Part shown: positions 17,162 to 25,930 of the stretch, piece by piece | Position numbering within the stretch: the stretch's first letter is position 1 | Layout: the number at the start of each line of letters is the position of its first letter | NCBI GenBank assembly: GCA_045649025.1 | Contig: JAZRPB010000036.1 | Location: 1-64,000 of the forward strand | DNA from: Ornithomonoglobus_A sp045649025 | GTDB taxonomy: Bacteria; Bacillota; Clostridia; UBA1381 | Length of the DNA: 64,000 nt | Direction of reading: 5' to 3' | Program-made: the position numbers and the translations under genes | The notes under the pieces: model-generated | What the model saw: only the letters and a program-made list of their open reading frames with translations | Database searches by the model: none | What the model was told of the DNA's origin: nothing

Positions 17162-17198
17162 ATCTGTTAGCAGTCAATGACGGTGAGTGCTAACAGAT
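17162..17198 (+). promoter_or_regulatory. CIRCE operator for HrcA
   Basis: The core is TTAGCAGTC (17167-17175), nine bases, GAGTGCTAA (17185-17193). It differs from the consensus TTAGCACTC-N9-GAGTGCTAA at one base of the left arm. The palindrome extends outward through ATCTG/CAGAT. It overlaps the expected transcription start, so HrcA would represses its own operon. Confidence 0.93.
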
Positions 17199-17218
17199 AA
17201 AGGACGGTGAAACGTACT

Positions 17219-18256
17219 ATGGATTTGAATGACAGAAAACGCAAAATATTGCAGGCGGTAATTGACGAATATATCGGAACGGCCGAGCCTGTCGGTTCAC
17301 GTTCCATAGCAAAAAAGGAAGGGCTTGGACTTTCAAGTGCCACAATAAGAAACGAAATGTCTGATTTAGAGGAAATGGGTTATCTTATACAGCCACACAC
17401 CTCGGCAGGCAGAGTGCCGTCTGATGAGGGTTACAGATTTTATGTAAATTCCCTTATGAGTAAATATCAGCTTGGTATAGAGGCTATATATGAGCTTCAA
17501 CAGGCTCTTGAAACAAAGGTTAGTCAGCTTGAAAAAATAATACGTAAGGCGGGTATGTTGGCTTCGGAGCTAACAGAATACACAACCTTTGTTACAACAC
17601 CGCACCGTATTTCAAAAATACGAAAGCTCGATTTAGTACCAATAAGCTACGGCAAAATAATGCTTATTATTGTAACACACAAGGTAAGTAACACCATAAT
17701 AAACGAGGATTTGGACGAGGAGGCTTGCATAAAGCTTTCAAATATATTAAATTCACAGCTAAAAGGTCTTGGTGCTGATGAGATTGGCTATGGTCATATA
17801 AGTGCTTTGCAGGAGTGTATAGGACGTGAAATGAATATCAGTCCCAGGGTGCTTGTTAATATATTGAATTTTATGTATGAAGCAATCACGTCTATGGACA
17901 CAACCGAGATATTTGTTGATAACACAAGCTCTATTTTACAATATCCCGAGTATCGTGATATCGAAAAGGCAAAAAAAGTGATTGGTCTTTTAGAGGATAA
18001 GGAAAGTCTTAAAAAGCTTGCATTATCTGATGGCGAAAAGGGAATAAGTGCTAAAATTGGTAAGGAAAACGGTATGGAGATACTAAACGATTGCTCGCTT
18101 GTTACAGTTAATTATTCTTTGGGCGAAAAAGCAGTTGGTAAGCTTGGAGTTATAGGACCCAAACGAATGAATTATTCAAAGGTGTTTGCAAGTCTGGATG
18201 TGATTAGTGCTGAAATAGACAGAATTTTAAATCACTATATTTCGGATGATGGTTAA
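17219..18256 (+). CDS. hrcA: Heat-inducible transcription repressor HrcA
   Basis: HrcA binds CIRCE and represses class I heat-shock genes; GroEL helps it fold. The N-terminal winged helix shows LNDRKRKILQAVIDEYIGT, AEPVGSRSIAKK and SSATIRNEMSDLEEMGYL. I choose ATG 17219 (345 residues), because GGTGA lies eight bases upstream and the protein then begins MDLNDRKRKIL as in homologues. An in-frame GTG at 17207 would add four residues but sits too close to AAAGGA. It is first in hrcA-grpE-dnaK, with the CIRCE operator just upstream. Confidence 0.96.
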   Translation: MDLNDRKRKILQAVIDEYIGTAEPVGSRSIAKKEGLGLSSATIRNEMSDLEEMGYLIQPHTSAGRVPSDEGYRFYVNSLMSKYQLGIEAIYELQQALETKVSQLEKIIRKAGMLASELTEYTTFVTTPHRISKIRKLDLVPISYGKIMLIIVTHKVSNTIINEDLDEEACIKLSNILNSQLKGLGADEIGYGHISALQECIGREMNISPRVLVNILNFMYEAITSMDTTEIFVDNTSSILQYPEYRDIEKAKKVIGLLEDKESLKKLALSDGEKGISAKIGKENGMEILNDCSLVTVNYSLGEKAVGKLGVIGPKRMNYSKVFASLDVISAEIDRILNHYISDDG

Positions 18257-18297
18257 GTAAATTTTACATTTTTTATGTGTTAGAATAGGAGGACGAA

Positions 18298-18831
18298 ATG
18301 GTCGACGATATAAAAGAAGAAGAAAAGGACGTTGAAGAAACGCTCACAGCCGAGGAGGAAACAGAGGAGGCTGTGGAAAAGACAAAGGAAGAGGAATTAG
18401 AAGAAAAGCTACAGGAGCAAACTGATAAGTATATGCGACTTTATGCCGAGTACGATAACTTCCGCAAGCGTTCGCAACGTGAAAAGGACGCAAGATATGC
18501 CGATGCATTAATTGATACAATAGAACAGATTTTACCAATTGGTGATAATCTTGAAAGAGCCTTGCAAACTGAAGTAACCACCGAGGAGGCACAAAAGCTT
18601 AAAGAAGGTGTTGAAATGGTTATGAAGCAGTTTAAAGAGGTTTTAACAAAGCTTAATGTGACCGAAATTGAAGCTGTTGGCAATGAATTTGATCCAAATC
18701 TTCACAATGCAGTAATGCATATTGAGGATGAAACAATAGACACCAACACAGTAGTCGAGGAATTTATGAAGGGCTACATATACAACAACCAGCGTGTAAT
18801 AAGACACTCCATGGTTAAGGTAGCTAACTAA
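18298..18831 (+). CDS. grpE: Nucleotide exchange factor GrpE
   Basis: GrpE exchanges ADP on DnaK. It is 177 residues with a very acidic N-terminal ~40 residues, a long coiled-coil helix (EEKLQEQTDKYMRLYAEYDNF region) and a beta-rich head with FDPNLHNAVMHIED and the C-terminal VVEEFMKGYIYNNQRVIRHSMVKVAN. The start has AGGAGG seven bases upstream. It belongs to the CIRCE-controlled hrcA-grpE-dnaK operon. Confidence 0.97.
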   Translation: MVDDIKEEEKDVEETLTAEEETEEAVEKTKEEELEEKLQEQTDKYMRLYAEYDNFRKRSQREKDARYADALIDTIEQILPIGDNLERALQTEVTTEEAQKLKEGVEMVMKQFKEVLTKLNVTEIEAVGNEFDPNLHNAVMHIEDETIDTNTVVEEFMKGYIYNNQRVIRHSMVKVAN

Positions 18832-18836
18832 CGTTA

Positions 18837-18863
18837 CGGACCGTCGGGGACGCCGGTCCCTAC
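18837..18863. repeat. GTAGGG hairpin repeat, family R1, copy 2 (reverse)
   Basis: CGGACCGTCGGGG then ACGCCGGTCCCTAC is a GC-rich hairpin lying inside the grpE-dnaK gap. Read on the minus strand it begins GTAGGGACCGGCG and ends GGTCCG, the same plan as the copies at 1206 and 25866. Confidence 0.6.
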
Positions 18864-18910
18864 AAACAACAATACAAACAATGTATATAAAGAAAGGAAA
18901 TGAATTTAAA

Positions 18911-20749
18911 ATGGCAAAAATTATAGGAATTGACTTGGGAACAACAAACAGCTGTGTGGCTGTTATGGAAGGCGGAAACGCAAATGTAATCACAAACAGT
19001 GAGGGTGCAAGAACAACACCTTCAGTTGTGGCATTCCAAAAGGACGGCGAAAGAATTGTTGGTCAGGTTGCAAAGCGTCAGGCTGTAACTAATGCAGACA
19101 GAACAATTATGTCTATAAAGAGAAAGATGGGTACTGCCGAAAAGGTTGAAATTGATGGAAAGGCATACACACCGCAGGAAATCAGTGCTATGATTTTATC
19201 AAAGCTAAAGGCTGATGCGGAAAGCTACCTTGGTGAAACAGTAACACAGGCAGTTATTACTGTTCCTGCATACTTTAACGACTCACAACGTCAGGCAACA
19301 AAGGACGCAGGTAAAATTGCAGGTCTTGAAGTATTAAGAATTATAAACGAGCCAACAGCTGCAGCTCTTGCATATGGTATGAGCGATAAGGACCAAACAA
19401 TAATGGTATATGACCTTGGCGGCGGCACATTCGACGTATCAATTCTTGAAATTGGTGACGGCGTATTTGAAGTATTATCAACAAATGGTGATACAAAGCT
19501 TGGCGGTGACGACTTCGACCAAAGAGTAATCGACTATCTTGTTTCGGAATTTAAAAAGAGCGAGGGTGTTGATCTTTCAACAGACAAGATGGCAATGCAA
19601 AGACTAAAGGAAGCCGCTGAAAAGACAAAGATTGAGCTTTCAACCACAACAACATCAAATGTAAACCTACCGTTTATTACTGCCGATGCAACAGGTCCGA
19701 AGCACCTTGATATCACAGTAACAAAGGCTAAATTCGACGAATTAACTGCAGATTTGGTAGACAGAACTTTAGTATCTATAAGAAATGCTATGAAGGATGC
19801 AGATTTAAGTGCATCAGATATAGACGAGGTTCTTCTTGTTGGTGGTTCGTCAAGAATTCCTGCAGTACAGGAAGCTGTTAAAAAAGAAATGAACAAAGAA
19901 CCGCACAAGGGCATTAACCCTGATGAATGTGTTGCAGTTGGTGCTGCAAGACAGGCAGGTGTGCTTGGCGGTGAGGAAACAGGCGTACTTCTTCTTGATG
20001 TAACACCTCTTTCACTTGGTATAGAAACAATGGGCGGAGTTTTCACAAAGCTTATTGAAAGAAATACAACAATCCCAACAAAGAAATCACAAATCTTCTC
20101 AACTGCTGCAGATGGTCAGACTTCAGTTGAAGTTCACGTTGCACAGGGCGAGCGAGAAATGATACAATACAACAAAACACTTGGCAGATTTAATCTTACA
20201 GGTATTGCTTCAGCTCCACGTGGTGTTCCGCAGATTGAAGTAACATTTGATATCGACGCAAACGGTATTGTAAATGTTTCTGCAAAGGATTTGGGAACAG
20301 GTAACGAGCAGAAGATTACTATTACTGCTTCAACAAATCTGTCTGACGAGGATATTGAAAAGGCTGTAAAAGAAGCCGAGAAATATGCCGAGGAGGATAA
20401 GAAGAGAAAAGAAGAGGTAGAAACAAGAAATAATGCCGAATCTTTGGTATATCAGTCAGAAAAAACTCTTGGTGAAATTGGCGACAAGGTTGACAGTGCA
20501 GATAAAGATGCTATAACAGCTGAAATAGAAAAGGTTAAGGAAGCGCTAAAGGGCACAGACACAGAGGCAATAAAGGCTGCAACAGAAAGTCTGCAGCAAA
20601 AATTCTTTGCAATGTCTGAAAAGCTGTACCAACAAGCAAATCCGCAGGGTGCACAACCGGGCGGCGAAGGCTTTAACCCCAACGAAGCAGCTGCTCAAGG
20701 CGACGATAATGTTTACGAAGCAGATTACCGTGAGGTTGATAACGACTAA
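18911..20749 (+). CDS. dnaK: Chaperone DnaK (Hsp70)
   Basis: DnaK is the ATP-driven Hsp70. The start is ATG 18911, giving MAKIIGIDLGTTNSCV, rather than an upstream in-frame ATG at 18881; GAAAGGA is 12 bases before it. Signature motifs are IDLGTTNS, VYDLGGGTFDVS, ITVPAYFNDSQRQATKDAG and LLVGGSSRIPAV. At 612 residues it lacks the insert seen in Gram-negative DnaK, as expected for Firmicutes. The flexible C-terminus ends in acidic DDNVYEADYREVDND. A terminator follows, separating it from dnaJ. Confidence 0.98.
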   Translation: MAKIIGIDLGTTNSCVAVMEGGNANVITNSEGARTTPSVVAFQKDGERIVGQVAKRQAVTNADRTIMSIKRKMGTAEKVEIDGKAYTPQEISAMILSKLKADAESYLGETVTQAVITVPAYFNDSQRQATKDAGKIAGLEVLRIINEPTAAALAYGMSDKDQTIMVYDLGGGTFDVSILEIGDGVFEVLSTNGDTKLGGDDFDQRVIDYLVSEFKKSEGVDLSTDKMAMQRLKEAAEKTKIELSTTTTSNVNLPFITADATGPKHLDITVTKAKFDELTADLVDRTLVSIRNAMKDADLSASDIDEVLLVGGSSRIPAVQEAVKKEMNKEPHKGINPDECVAVGAARQAGVLGGEETGVLLLDVTPLSLGIETMGGVFTKLIERNTTIPTKKSQIFSTAADGQTSVEVHVAQGEREMIQYNKTLGRFNLTGIASAPRGVPQIEVTFDIDANGIVNVSAKDLGTGNEQKITITASTNLSDEDIEKAVKEAEKYAEEDKKRKEEVETRNNAESLVYQSEKTLGEIGDKVDSADKDAITAEIEKVKEALKGTDTEAIKAATESLQQKFFAMSEKLYQQANPQGAQPGGEGFNPNEAAAQGDDNVYEADYREVDND

Positions 20750-20760
20750 TTAAAAATTCA

Positions 20761-20796
20761 AAAAAAGCACAGCAAATAAGTTGTTGTGCTTTTTTG
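20761..20796 (+). terminator. Terminator after dnaK
   Basis: AAAAAAGCACAGCAA pairs with TTGTTGTGCTTTTTT across a five-base loop. It ends the hrcA-grpE-dnaK transcript. Confidence 0.85.
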
Positions 20797-20807
20797 AAAA
20801 GAAAACC

Positions 20808-20836
20808 TTTACAAAAATTAAAATATATTGTATAAT
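20808..20836 (+). promoter_or_regulatory. Sigma-A promoter of dnaJ
   Basis: TTTACA (20808-20813) and TATAAT (20831-20836) have a 17-base spacer. dnaJ therefore appears to have its own promoter, with no CIRCE element visible next to it. Confidence 0.75.
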
Positions 20837-20857
20837 TAAATGCGGTAGGTGAAAAAA

Positions 20858-21982
20858 TTGGCTGATAAAAGAGATTATTACGAGGTCCTTGGTGTAAACA
20901 AGGGTGCGAGTGATGCAGATATAAAAAAAGCATACAGAAAAGAAGCGAAAAAATATCATCCCGATTTAAATCCGGGCAACGCCGAGGCAGAGGCAAAGTT
21001 CAAAGAGGTTAATGAGGCATACAGTGTTTTGTCGGACCCCGATAAAAAATCACGCTACGACCAATTCGGTCACGCAGGTGTAGACCCTAACTTTGGAGCA
21101 GGTGGCGGCGGATTTAACGGAGCAGGCTTCGATTTTGGCGATATATTTGGTGATATATTCGGCGGCTTTGGCGGCTTTGGCGGCGGTGGACGTCGTAACG
21201 GGCCAAGACGCGGTGCCGATTTAAGACAAATTGTTACTATAGATTTTACCGAGGCAGCCTTTGGTACAAAGAAGAAGATAAACATTTCATCGCAGGAAAA
21301 ATGCAACACCTGCAGCGGAAGCGGTGCAAAGCCTGGAACAAGTCCTGTTACCTGTGCCAGATGCCGTGGAACAGGTCAGATACAAATTCAGCAACGCACA
21401 ATGCTTGGATATATGACAAATGTTTCAACCTGTCCGGAATGTAACGGAGCAGGTAAAAAGATAACCGACCCGTGCCGCGATTGCAGAGGCACAGGTAAGG
21501 TGCGTGTGAATAAAACTATTGAGGTTGATATTCCTGCAGGTATTGATGATGGTCAGACAATGCAGCTGTCGGGTAAGGGAGAAGCAGGCGACAAGGGCGG
21601 ACCAAACGGCGATTTACTGTTGACTATACGTGTTAAACGTCACGAAATCTTCAAAAGAGAGGGGAATGACGTATATCTTTCAATGCCAGTTTCGGTTGTT
21701 CAGGCAATATTGGGTGCAAAGCTTAAGGTTCCCACAATAGATGGCCCTGTTGAATATGATATTCCCGAGGGTACTCAACCCGGCACACGTTTTCGTTTGC
21801 GTGGCAAGGGTATTCCGTTCTTGCGTGGCAAGGGCAGAGGCGACCAATACGTTATAGTAGACGTGGAAATTCCCAAAAATCTTTCCGACAAGCAAAAGGA
21901 AATTCTAAAGGAATTTGATGACGAGAATTTATATAAAAAGAAAAAAAGCTTTATAGATAAAATGAAGGAATTATTTAACTAA
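20858..21982 (+). CDS. dnaJ: Chaperone DnaJ (Hsp40)
   Basis: DnaJ delivers clients to DnaK and stimulates its ATPase. I take TTG 20858 as the start (374 residues), because AGGTGA lies five bases upstream and the protein then begins MADKRDYYEVLGV like homologues; a GTG at 20849 overlaps that ribosome binding site. The J domain carries the HPD motif in KYHPDLNPG. A Gly/Phe-rich region follows. The zinc domain has four CxxCxGxG repeats: CNTCSGSG, CARCRGTG, CPECNGAG and CRDCRGTG. It is complete and ends at a bidirectional terminator shared with pdxS. Confidence 0.96.
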   Translation: MADKRDYYEVLGVNKGASDADIKKAYRKEAKKYHPDLNPGNAEAEAKFKEVNEAYSVLSDPDKKSRYDQFGHAGVDPNFGAGGGGFNGAGFDFGDIFGDIFGGFGGFGGGGRRNGPRRGADLRQIVTIDFTEAAFGTKKKINISSQEKCNTCSGSGAKPGTSPVTCARCRGTGQIQIQQRTMLGYMTNVSTCPECNGAGKKITDPCRDCRGTGKVRVNKTIEVDIPAGIDDGQTMQLSGKGEAGDKGGPNGDLLLTIRVKRHEIFKREGNDVYLSMPVSVVQAILGAKLKVPTIDGPVEYDIPEGTQPGTRFRLRGKGIPFLRGKGRGDQYVIVDVEIPKNLSDKQKEILKEFDDENLYKKKKSFIDKMKELFN

Positions 21983-22013
21983 AATAAGCAGAGCAAATGC
22001 TCTGCTTATTTTA
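21981..22013. terminator. Bidirectional terminator between dnaJ and pdxS
   Basis: AAATAAGCAGAGCA and TGCTCTGCTTATTT form a near-perfect stem with an AA loop. It serves the plus-strand dnaJ and the convergent minus-strand pdxS, whose stop codon lies in the stem end. Confidence 0.88.
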
Positions 22014-22889
22014 GTTGTCCCTTTCTGCCATAATAATTTCTATTTCTTGTTCGTTTATTCCTACCATGGCTTCTCCTAAATCCTCTGAAACTGTGGCAAG
22101 GATTTTGTCGTCATGGTAGTTTAACACTGCCTTTACGATTGCTTCGGCGCGTTTTTTCGGATTTCCTGATTTAAATATCCCCGAACCAACAAAAACGCCT
22201 TCTGCTCCCAGATGCATCATAAGTGCCGCATCAGCCGGAGTAGCAACTCCGCCGGCTGCAAAGTTCAGTACGGGAAGCTTGCCGTTTTCGTGTACGTATA
22301 AAACAAGGTCAAACGGAACGCGTAGTTCCTTGGCAACCTCATACAATTCGTCTGTTGACATTCCTTTAATTCTTCTTATTTCAGACTGCATCCTTCTCAT
22401 ATGGCGGACTGCCTGAACAACATCACCCGTTCCTGCTTCGCCCTTTGTTCTTATCATCGAAGCTCCCTCGTTTACTCTGCGCAAAGCCTCGCCTAAATCT
22501 TTTGCTCCACATACAAACGGAACTTTAAATTCTTTTTTGTTAATGTGGTGTACATCGTCAGCGGGAGAAAGAACCTCGCTTTCATCTATGTAGTCAATAT
22601 CAATAGCCTGTAAAATTCTCGCTTCTGTAAAATGACCTATTCTGCACTTTGCCATAACAGGTATCGAAACAGCCTCCTGTATTCTTTTTATCATTTTGGG
22701 GTCGCTCATACGAGAAACACCGCCTGCAGCTCTTATATCTGCGGGCACGCGTTCGAGTGCCATAACTGCACGGGCACCTGCCTCCTGTGCAATTTTTGCC
22801 TGTTCAGGTGTGGTAACGTCCATTATTACACCACCTTTAAGCATCTGCTCGAGGTTTTTGTTAAGCTCATACTTGGTGTTTGTGTTCAT
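22011..22889 (-). CDS. pdxS: Pyridoxal 5'-phosphate synthase subunit PdxS
   Basis: PdxS makes PLP from ribose 5-phosphate, glyceraldehyde 3-phosphate and ammonia supplied by the glutaminase PdxT. The TIM barrel is unmistakable: GGVIMDVTTPEQAKIAQEAG, VMAKCRIGHFTEARIL, IDYIDESEVLSPAD, RTKGEAGTGDVV and NFAAGGVATPADAALMM. The active-site lysines lie in VMAKCRIG and RTKGEAG. The start is ATG 22889 (292 residues) with AAAGGAG nine bases upstream; a longer start at 22919 lacks a ribosome binding site. pdxT is not adjacent and is not in this window. A MocR-type regulator is divergently encoded 110 bases away. Confidence 0.97.
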   Translation of the reverse strand: MNTNTKYELNKNLEQMLKGGVIMDVTTPEQAKIAQEAGARAVMALERVPADIRAAGGVSRMSDPKMIKRIQEAVSIPVMAKCRIGHFTEARILQAIDIDYIDESEVLSPADDVHHINKKEFKVPFVCGAKDLGEALRRVNEGASMIRTKGEAGTGDVVQAVRHMRRMQSEIRRIKGMSTDELYEVAKELRVPFDLVLYVHENGKLPVLNFAAGGVATPADAALMMHLGAEGVFVGSGIFKSGNPKKRAEAIVKAVLNYHDDKILATVSEDLGEAMVGINEQEIEIIMAERDN

Positions 22890-22912
22890 AATTAAAATCT
22901 CCTTTGTTTTTA

Positions 22913-22941
22913 TTGACAAATTGTCTTGTCTTCATTATAAT
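22913..22941 (+). promoter_or_regulatory. Sigma-A promoter of the MocR/PdxR-like gene
   Basis: TTGACA (22913-22918) and TATAAT (22936-22941) have a 17-base spacer in the divergent pdxS-pdxR gap. A minus-strand promoter for pdxS probably overlaps here (TATAAT at 22937-22942 reads well on both strands), but its -35 box is unclear. Confidence 0.8.
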
Positions 22942-22999
22942 TATACTATAAACTGACATTATTAAAAGTGCCAAAATAAGAATAAAATGGAGTGTCAAT

Positions 23000-24385
23000 A
23001 TGTATAATTTAACATTTGTATATGATAAAAATATTAAAAAATCGTTATATGAGCAGCTTTATGAGTATATAGCAAAGGAAATCCACTTGGGACGAATTTT
23101 GGAGGGAGAGAGGTTGCCATCAAAAAAATCGCTTGCTTTGCATTTAAAAATTAGTGTAAATACAGTTGAAACGGCGTATTCTATGCTTGTGGATGAGGGG
23201 TATATAGTACCAAAACCCAGAAGCGGATATTACGTGCTAAAAGTTGAAATGCCTATTTTAGATGAGGTCAGTTCTCCGCATAAAAATGAGGTCAAAAAAC
23301 GAGCTGATAATAAATATAAAATAGATTTTAAAACAAATTCCACAGATGTAAAATCTTTTCCGTACGCAACGTGGGTAAAGTTATCAAGAGAAATTATGTA
23401 TTCCAAGCCCGAACTTCTTGATGTGGGAGATTTCAGGGGAGATATTGAACTTCGCGAAAGTATTGCCAAATATCTCCACGAGTTTCGGGGTGTGCACACA
23501 AAACCGGAAAATATTGTAATTGGTGCCGGTATTGAATATCTTTTAACTCTTTTAACTCATATTCTTAAAGGAAAAATTTATGCAGTAGAAAATCCGGGTT
23601 ATTCAAAGGCAGAGCAGATTTTAAAAAACAGTGCCAATGCAGTAAATTACATTCCGGTGGATAATGGAGGTATGAGTATTGATTATCTTAATCATACCAA
23701 CTCCGACATTGTGTATCTTACGCCATCGCATCAGTTCCCCACAGGAGTTGTTATGCCAATTGGACGCAGACTTGATTTGATAAGGTGGGCAACGCAAAAA
23801 GCAGGCAGATACATAATAGAGGATGATTATAACGGTGAATTTAATTTTGGAACAAAGCCCATACCTGCAATTCAAGGTTTGTCGCAGGCGGACAGAGTTA
23901 TATATGTGTCTACATTTTCACGCATACTTGCTCCTTCAATCAGAATATCTTATATGGCTTTGCCTGATGAACTTATGAGTGAGTATGAAAAACATTTCTT
24001 CGGTTATACCTGTACTGTACCAAGATTTGAGCAACACACCTTAAACAGATTTATAGAAAGAGGATATTTTTCAAGACATCTTAACCGTGTAAAAAATGTA
24101 TACCGAAAACGTTGTGAAAGACTTTATGAAATACTGAATGTTGAAGATGTACAAATAAGCGGTGAAAAGGCAGGGTTGCATCTTCTTATCAGAACTCCCG
24201 ATGCAGAAAAATTTATAGAAACAGCAAGGGACAGAGGAATAAAGCTTTATAGACTTGATAATTATTATTTCTCATCGCCTCAACAAAGCAGTGATACTGT
24301 TATAATAGGCTACGGCGGTTGTTGTGATGAAGATATAACAGAATTGGAAAAGGTAGTAAAAGAAGTATGGAGAAAAAATGACTAA
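23000..24385 (+). CDS. MocR/PdxR-family GntR-type regulator with aminotransferase-like domain
   Basis: This 461-residue protein joins an N-terminal GntR winged helix (LYEQLYEYIAKEIHLGR, LPSKKSLALHLKISVNTVETAY, GYIVPKPRSGYYV) to a fold-type I aminotransferase domain (from ~100). PdxR members of this family bind PLP and control pdxST. The position is right for that role, divergent from pdxS. One residue is odd: in the segment VSTFSRILAPSIRISYM the usual PLP-bonding lysine of the T-F-S-K motif is Arg308 (codon CGC, 23921-23923). Unless another lysine substitutes, PLP could bind only non-covalently. It may regulate pdxS, or the HisD-paralogue operon downstream, or both. Confidence 0.85.
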   Translation: MYNLTFVYDKNIKKSLYEQLYEYIAKEIHLGRILEGERLPSKKSLALHLKISVNTVETAYSMLVDEGYIVPKPRSGYYVLKVEMPILDEVSSPHKNEVKKRADNKYKIDFKTNSTDVKSFPYATWVKLSREIMYSKPELLDVGDFRGDIELRESIAKYLHEFRGVHTKPENIVIGAGIEYLLTLLTHILKGKIYAVENPGYSKAEQILKNSANAVNYIPVDNGGMSIDYLNHTNSDIVYLTPSHQFPTGVVMPIGRRLDLIRWATQKAGRYIIEDDYNGEFNFGTKPIPAIQGLSQADRVIYVSTFSRILAPSIRISYMALPDELMSEYEKHFFGYTCTVPRFEQHTLNRFIERGYFSRHLNRVKNVYRKRCERLYEILNVEDVQISGEKAGLHLLIRTPDAEKFIETARDRGIKLYRLDNYYFSSPQQSSDTVIIGYGGCCDEDITELEKVVKEVWRKND

Positions 24386-24400
24386 ATTCTTGCTTTTCTA

Positions 24401-24429
24401 TTGAATATTTAAAAAAATTGTGTTATAAT
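24401..24429 (+). promoter_or_regulatory. Sigma-A promoter of the hisD-like operon
   Basis: TTGAAT (24401-24406) and TATAAT (24424-24429) have a 17-base spacer. They lie just after the regulator gene and 55 bases before the hisD-like start. Confidence 0.75.
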
Positions 24430-24483
24430 CAATGTATATTGCTTAAAATTTGAAGGTTTTCCAAAAGAAAGGAATGATTATAT

Positions 24484-25782
24484 ATGCAACCTAATATATA
24501 CAAATTATCAGAGATGTCGAAGGAGCAGTACGATTTCATAATGAAGCGTGCAGAGCTTGATATTACCGAGCAAATGAAAATTGCAAAGGAAGTATCTGAC
24601 GATATAAAGGCGAGAGGCGATGAGGCTGTTTTAGAATATACGGCTAAATTCGATAAGGTACAGCTTACTGCCGACAGTATGAAGGTAACTCCTGAAGAAA
24701 TTGAACAAGGCTATGCAAGACTTGATGTAAAAACAAGAGAAGCAATAGAGTATGCCTACAAAAACATATACGATTTCCACGAAAAACAATTGCCCGAAGA
24801 AATGTGGTTTACTATGGTGGATAACGGCCTTATGGTAGGCGAAAAAACAACACCCATAGTTGACGTATGCTTGTATGTTCCACACGGAAAAGGCTCATTC
24901 CCATCGGTTTTATGTATGTTGGGTATTCCTGCAGTGGTTGCAAAGGTGCCAAAGATTGTTGTTGTAACACCTCCAAATGAAAAGGGTGAGGTTGATGATG
25001 CAATCCTTGCAGCAGCAAAGATAATAGGTATAACGGAAATTTATAAGGTTGGCGGTATACAGGCGGTTGCAGCAGTTGCATATGGTACAGAAACTATCCC
25101 GAAATGCCACAAAATTATAGGCCCCGGTAACAGTTATGCAACGGCGGCAAAGAGAGTTCTGGCAAACAATATCGACACAGGCTTGCCTGCAGGCCCATCA
25201 GAAATAATAGTTCTTGCCGATGAAAAGGCAGATCCTCACAAGGTTGCACTCGACTGGATGATAGAAGCAGAGCACGGCCCCGACAGTGCGGCACTTTTGG
25301 TTACTCACTCAAAGGAGCTTGTGGATGCAGTTATTCCGATTGTGAACGAACAGCTTGAAAAGATTTCTCCAAAGAGAAAAGAATTTATAGAAACTAATCT
25401 TACTACATATGGCGGTGTAATTTTAACAAACTCACTTGAAGAATCAATCGACTTTGTAAACGAATATGCACCCGAGCATATGGAGGTTATGACCGAAAAG
25501 CCGTTTGATGTTCTGCCATTAATAAAGAACGCAGGCGAAATACTGCTTGGTGAATACACACCTGTTACACTATGTAACTTTGTGCTTGGTCCTAATGCAA
25601 TATTACCAACGGGCGGTTTTGCAAAAACCTTCTCGTCTGTTAGCGTACAGGATTTCTTAAAGCGTTCATCGGTTGGCTATGCGTCAAAGGAAGGTTTTGA
25701 AAACGTAAGAGAATATGCATACCGTTTTGCAACCGTTGAAGGCTTTGATACTCACGGGCTTGCAGTTAAAGAGAGAAAGTAA
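24484..25782 (+). CDS. Histidinol dehydrogenase paralogue (HisD superfamily, altered metal ligands)
   Basis: This is a 432-residue NAD-dependent dehydrogenase of the HisD fold, with KVGGIQAVAAVAYGT, IIGPGNSYATAAKRVL and LPAGPSEIIVLAD. The catalytic pair is kept as Glu331-His332 in APEHMEV. Of the four zinc ligands of E. coli HisD (Gln259, His262, Asp360, His419), two are changed: Gln becomes Glu261 and Asp becomes Asn365, while His264 and His424 remain. The C-terminal pattern CNFVLGPNAILPTGGFAKT is that of HisD paralogues such as sulfopropanediol dehydrogenase, not of biosynthetic HisD. No other canonical his genes are near. It probably oxidises some other diol or amino alcohol; the substrate is unknown. 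Confidence 0.82.
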   Translation: MQPNIYKLSEMSKEQYDFIMKRAELDITEQMKIAKEVSDDIKARGDEAVLEYTAKFDKVQLTADSMKVTPEEIEQGYARLDVKTREAIEYAYKNIYDFHEKQLPEEMWFTMVDNGLMVGEKTTPIVDVCLYVPHGKGSFPSVLCMLGIPAVVAKVPKIVVVTPPNEKGEVDDAILAAAKIIGITEIYKVGGIQAVAAVAYGTETIPKCHKIIGPGNSYATAAKRVLANNIDTGLPAGPSEIIVLADEKADPHKVALDWMIEAEHGPDSAALLVTHSKELVDAVIPIVNEQLEKISPKRKEFIETNLTTYGGVILTNSLEESIDFVNEYAPEHMEVMTEKPFDVLPLIKNAGEILLGEYTPVTLCNFVLGPNAILPTGGFAKTFSSVSVQDFLKRSSVGYASKEGFENVREYAYRFATVEGFDTHGLAVKERK

Positions 25783-25865
25783 TTTGAAAATTGCTTGTCA
25801 TATCTTGCACACCCAAGCTCATTTGCGTATAGCATGTATGTAACAATTCACTAGGATGTACAATC

Positions 25866-25892
25866 GTAGGGGACGGCGTCCTCGACGTCCCG
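25866..25892. repeat. GTAGGGG hairpin repeat, family R1, copy 3
   Basis: GTAGGGGACGGCGT then CCTCGACGTCCCG forms a GC-rich hairpin inside the 148-base gap between the hisD-like and hisB-like genes. It is the same kind of unit as at 1206 and 18837. Confidence 0.6.
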
Positions 25893-25930
25893 AAAATATA
25901 AAATATTAAATATGAAAAGGGGTAAAACCT

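Noticed and set aside
19534..20046. 170-codon open frame opposite dnaK
   Set aside because: Antisense shadow; the DnaK frame is complete and unmistakable.
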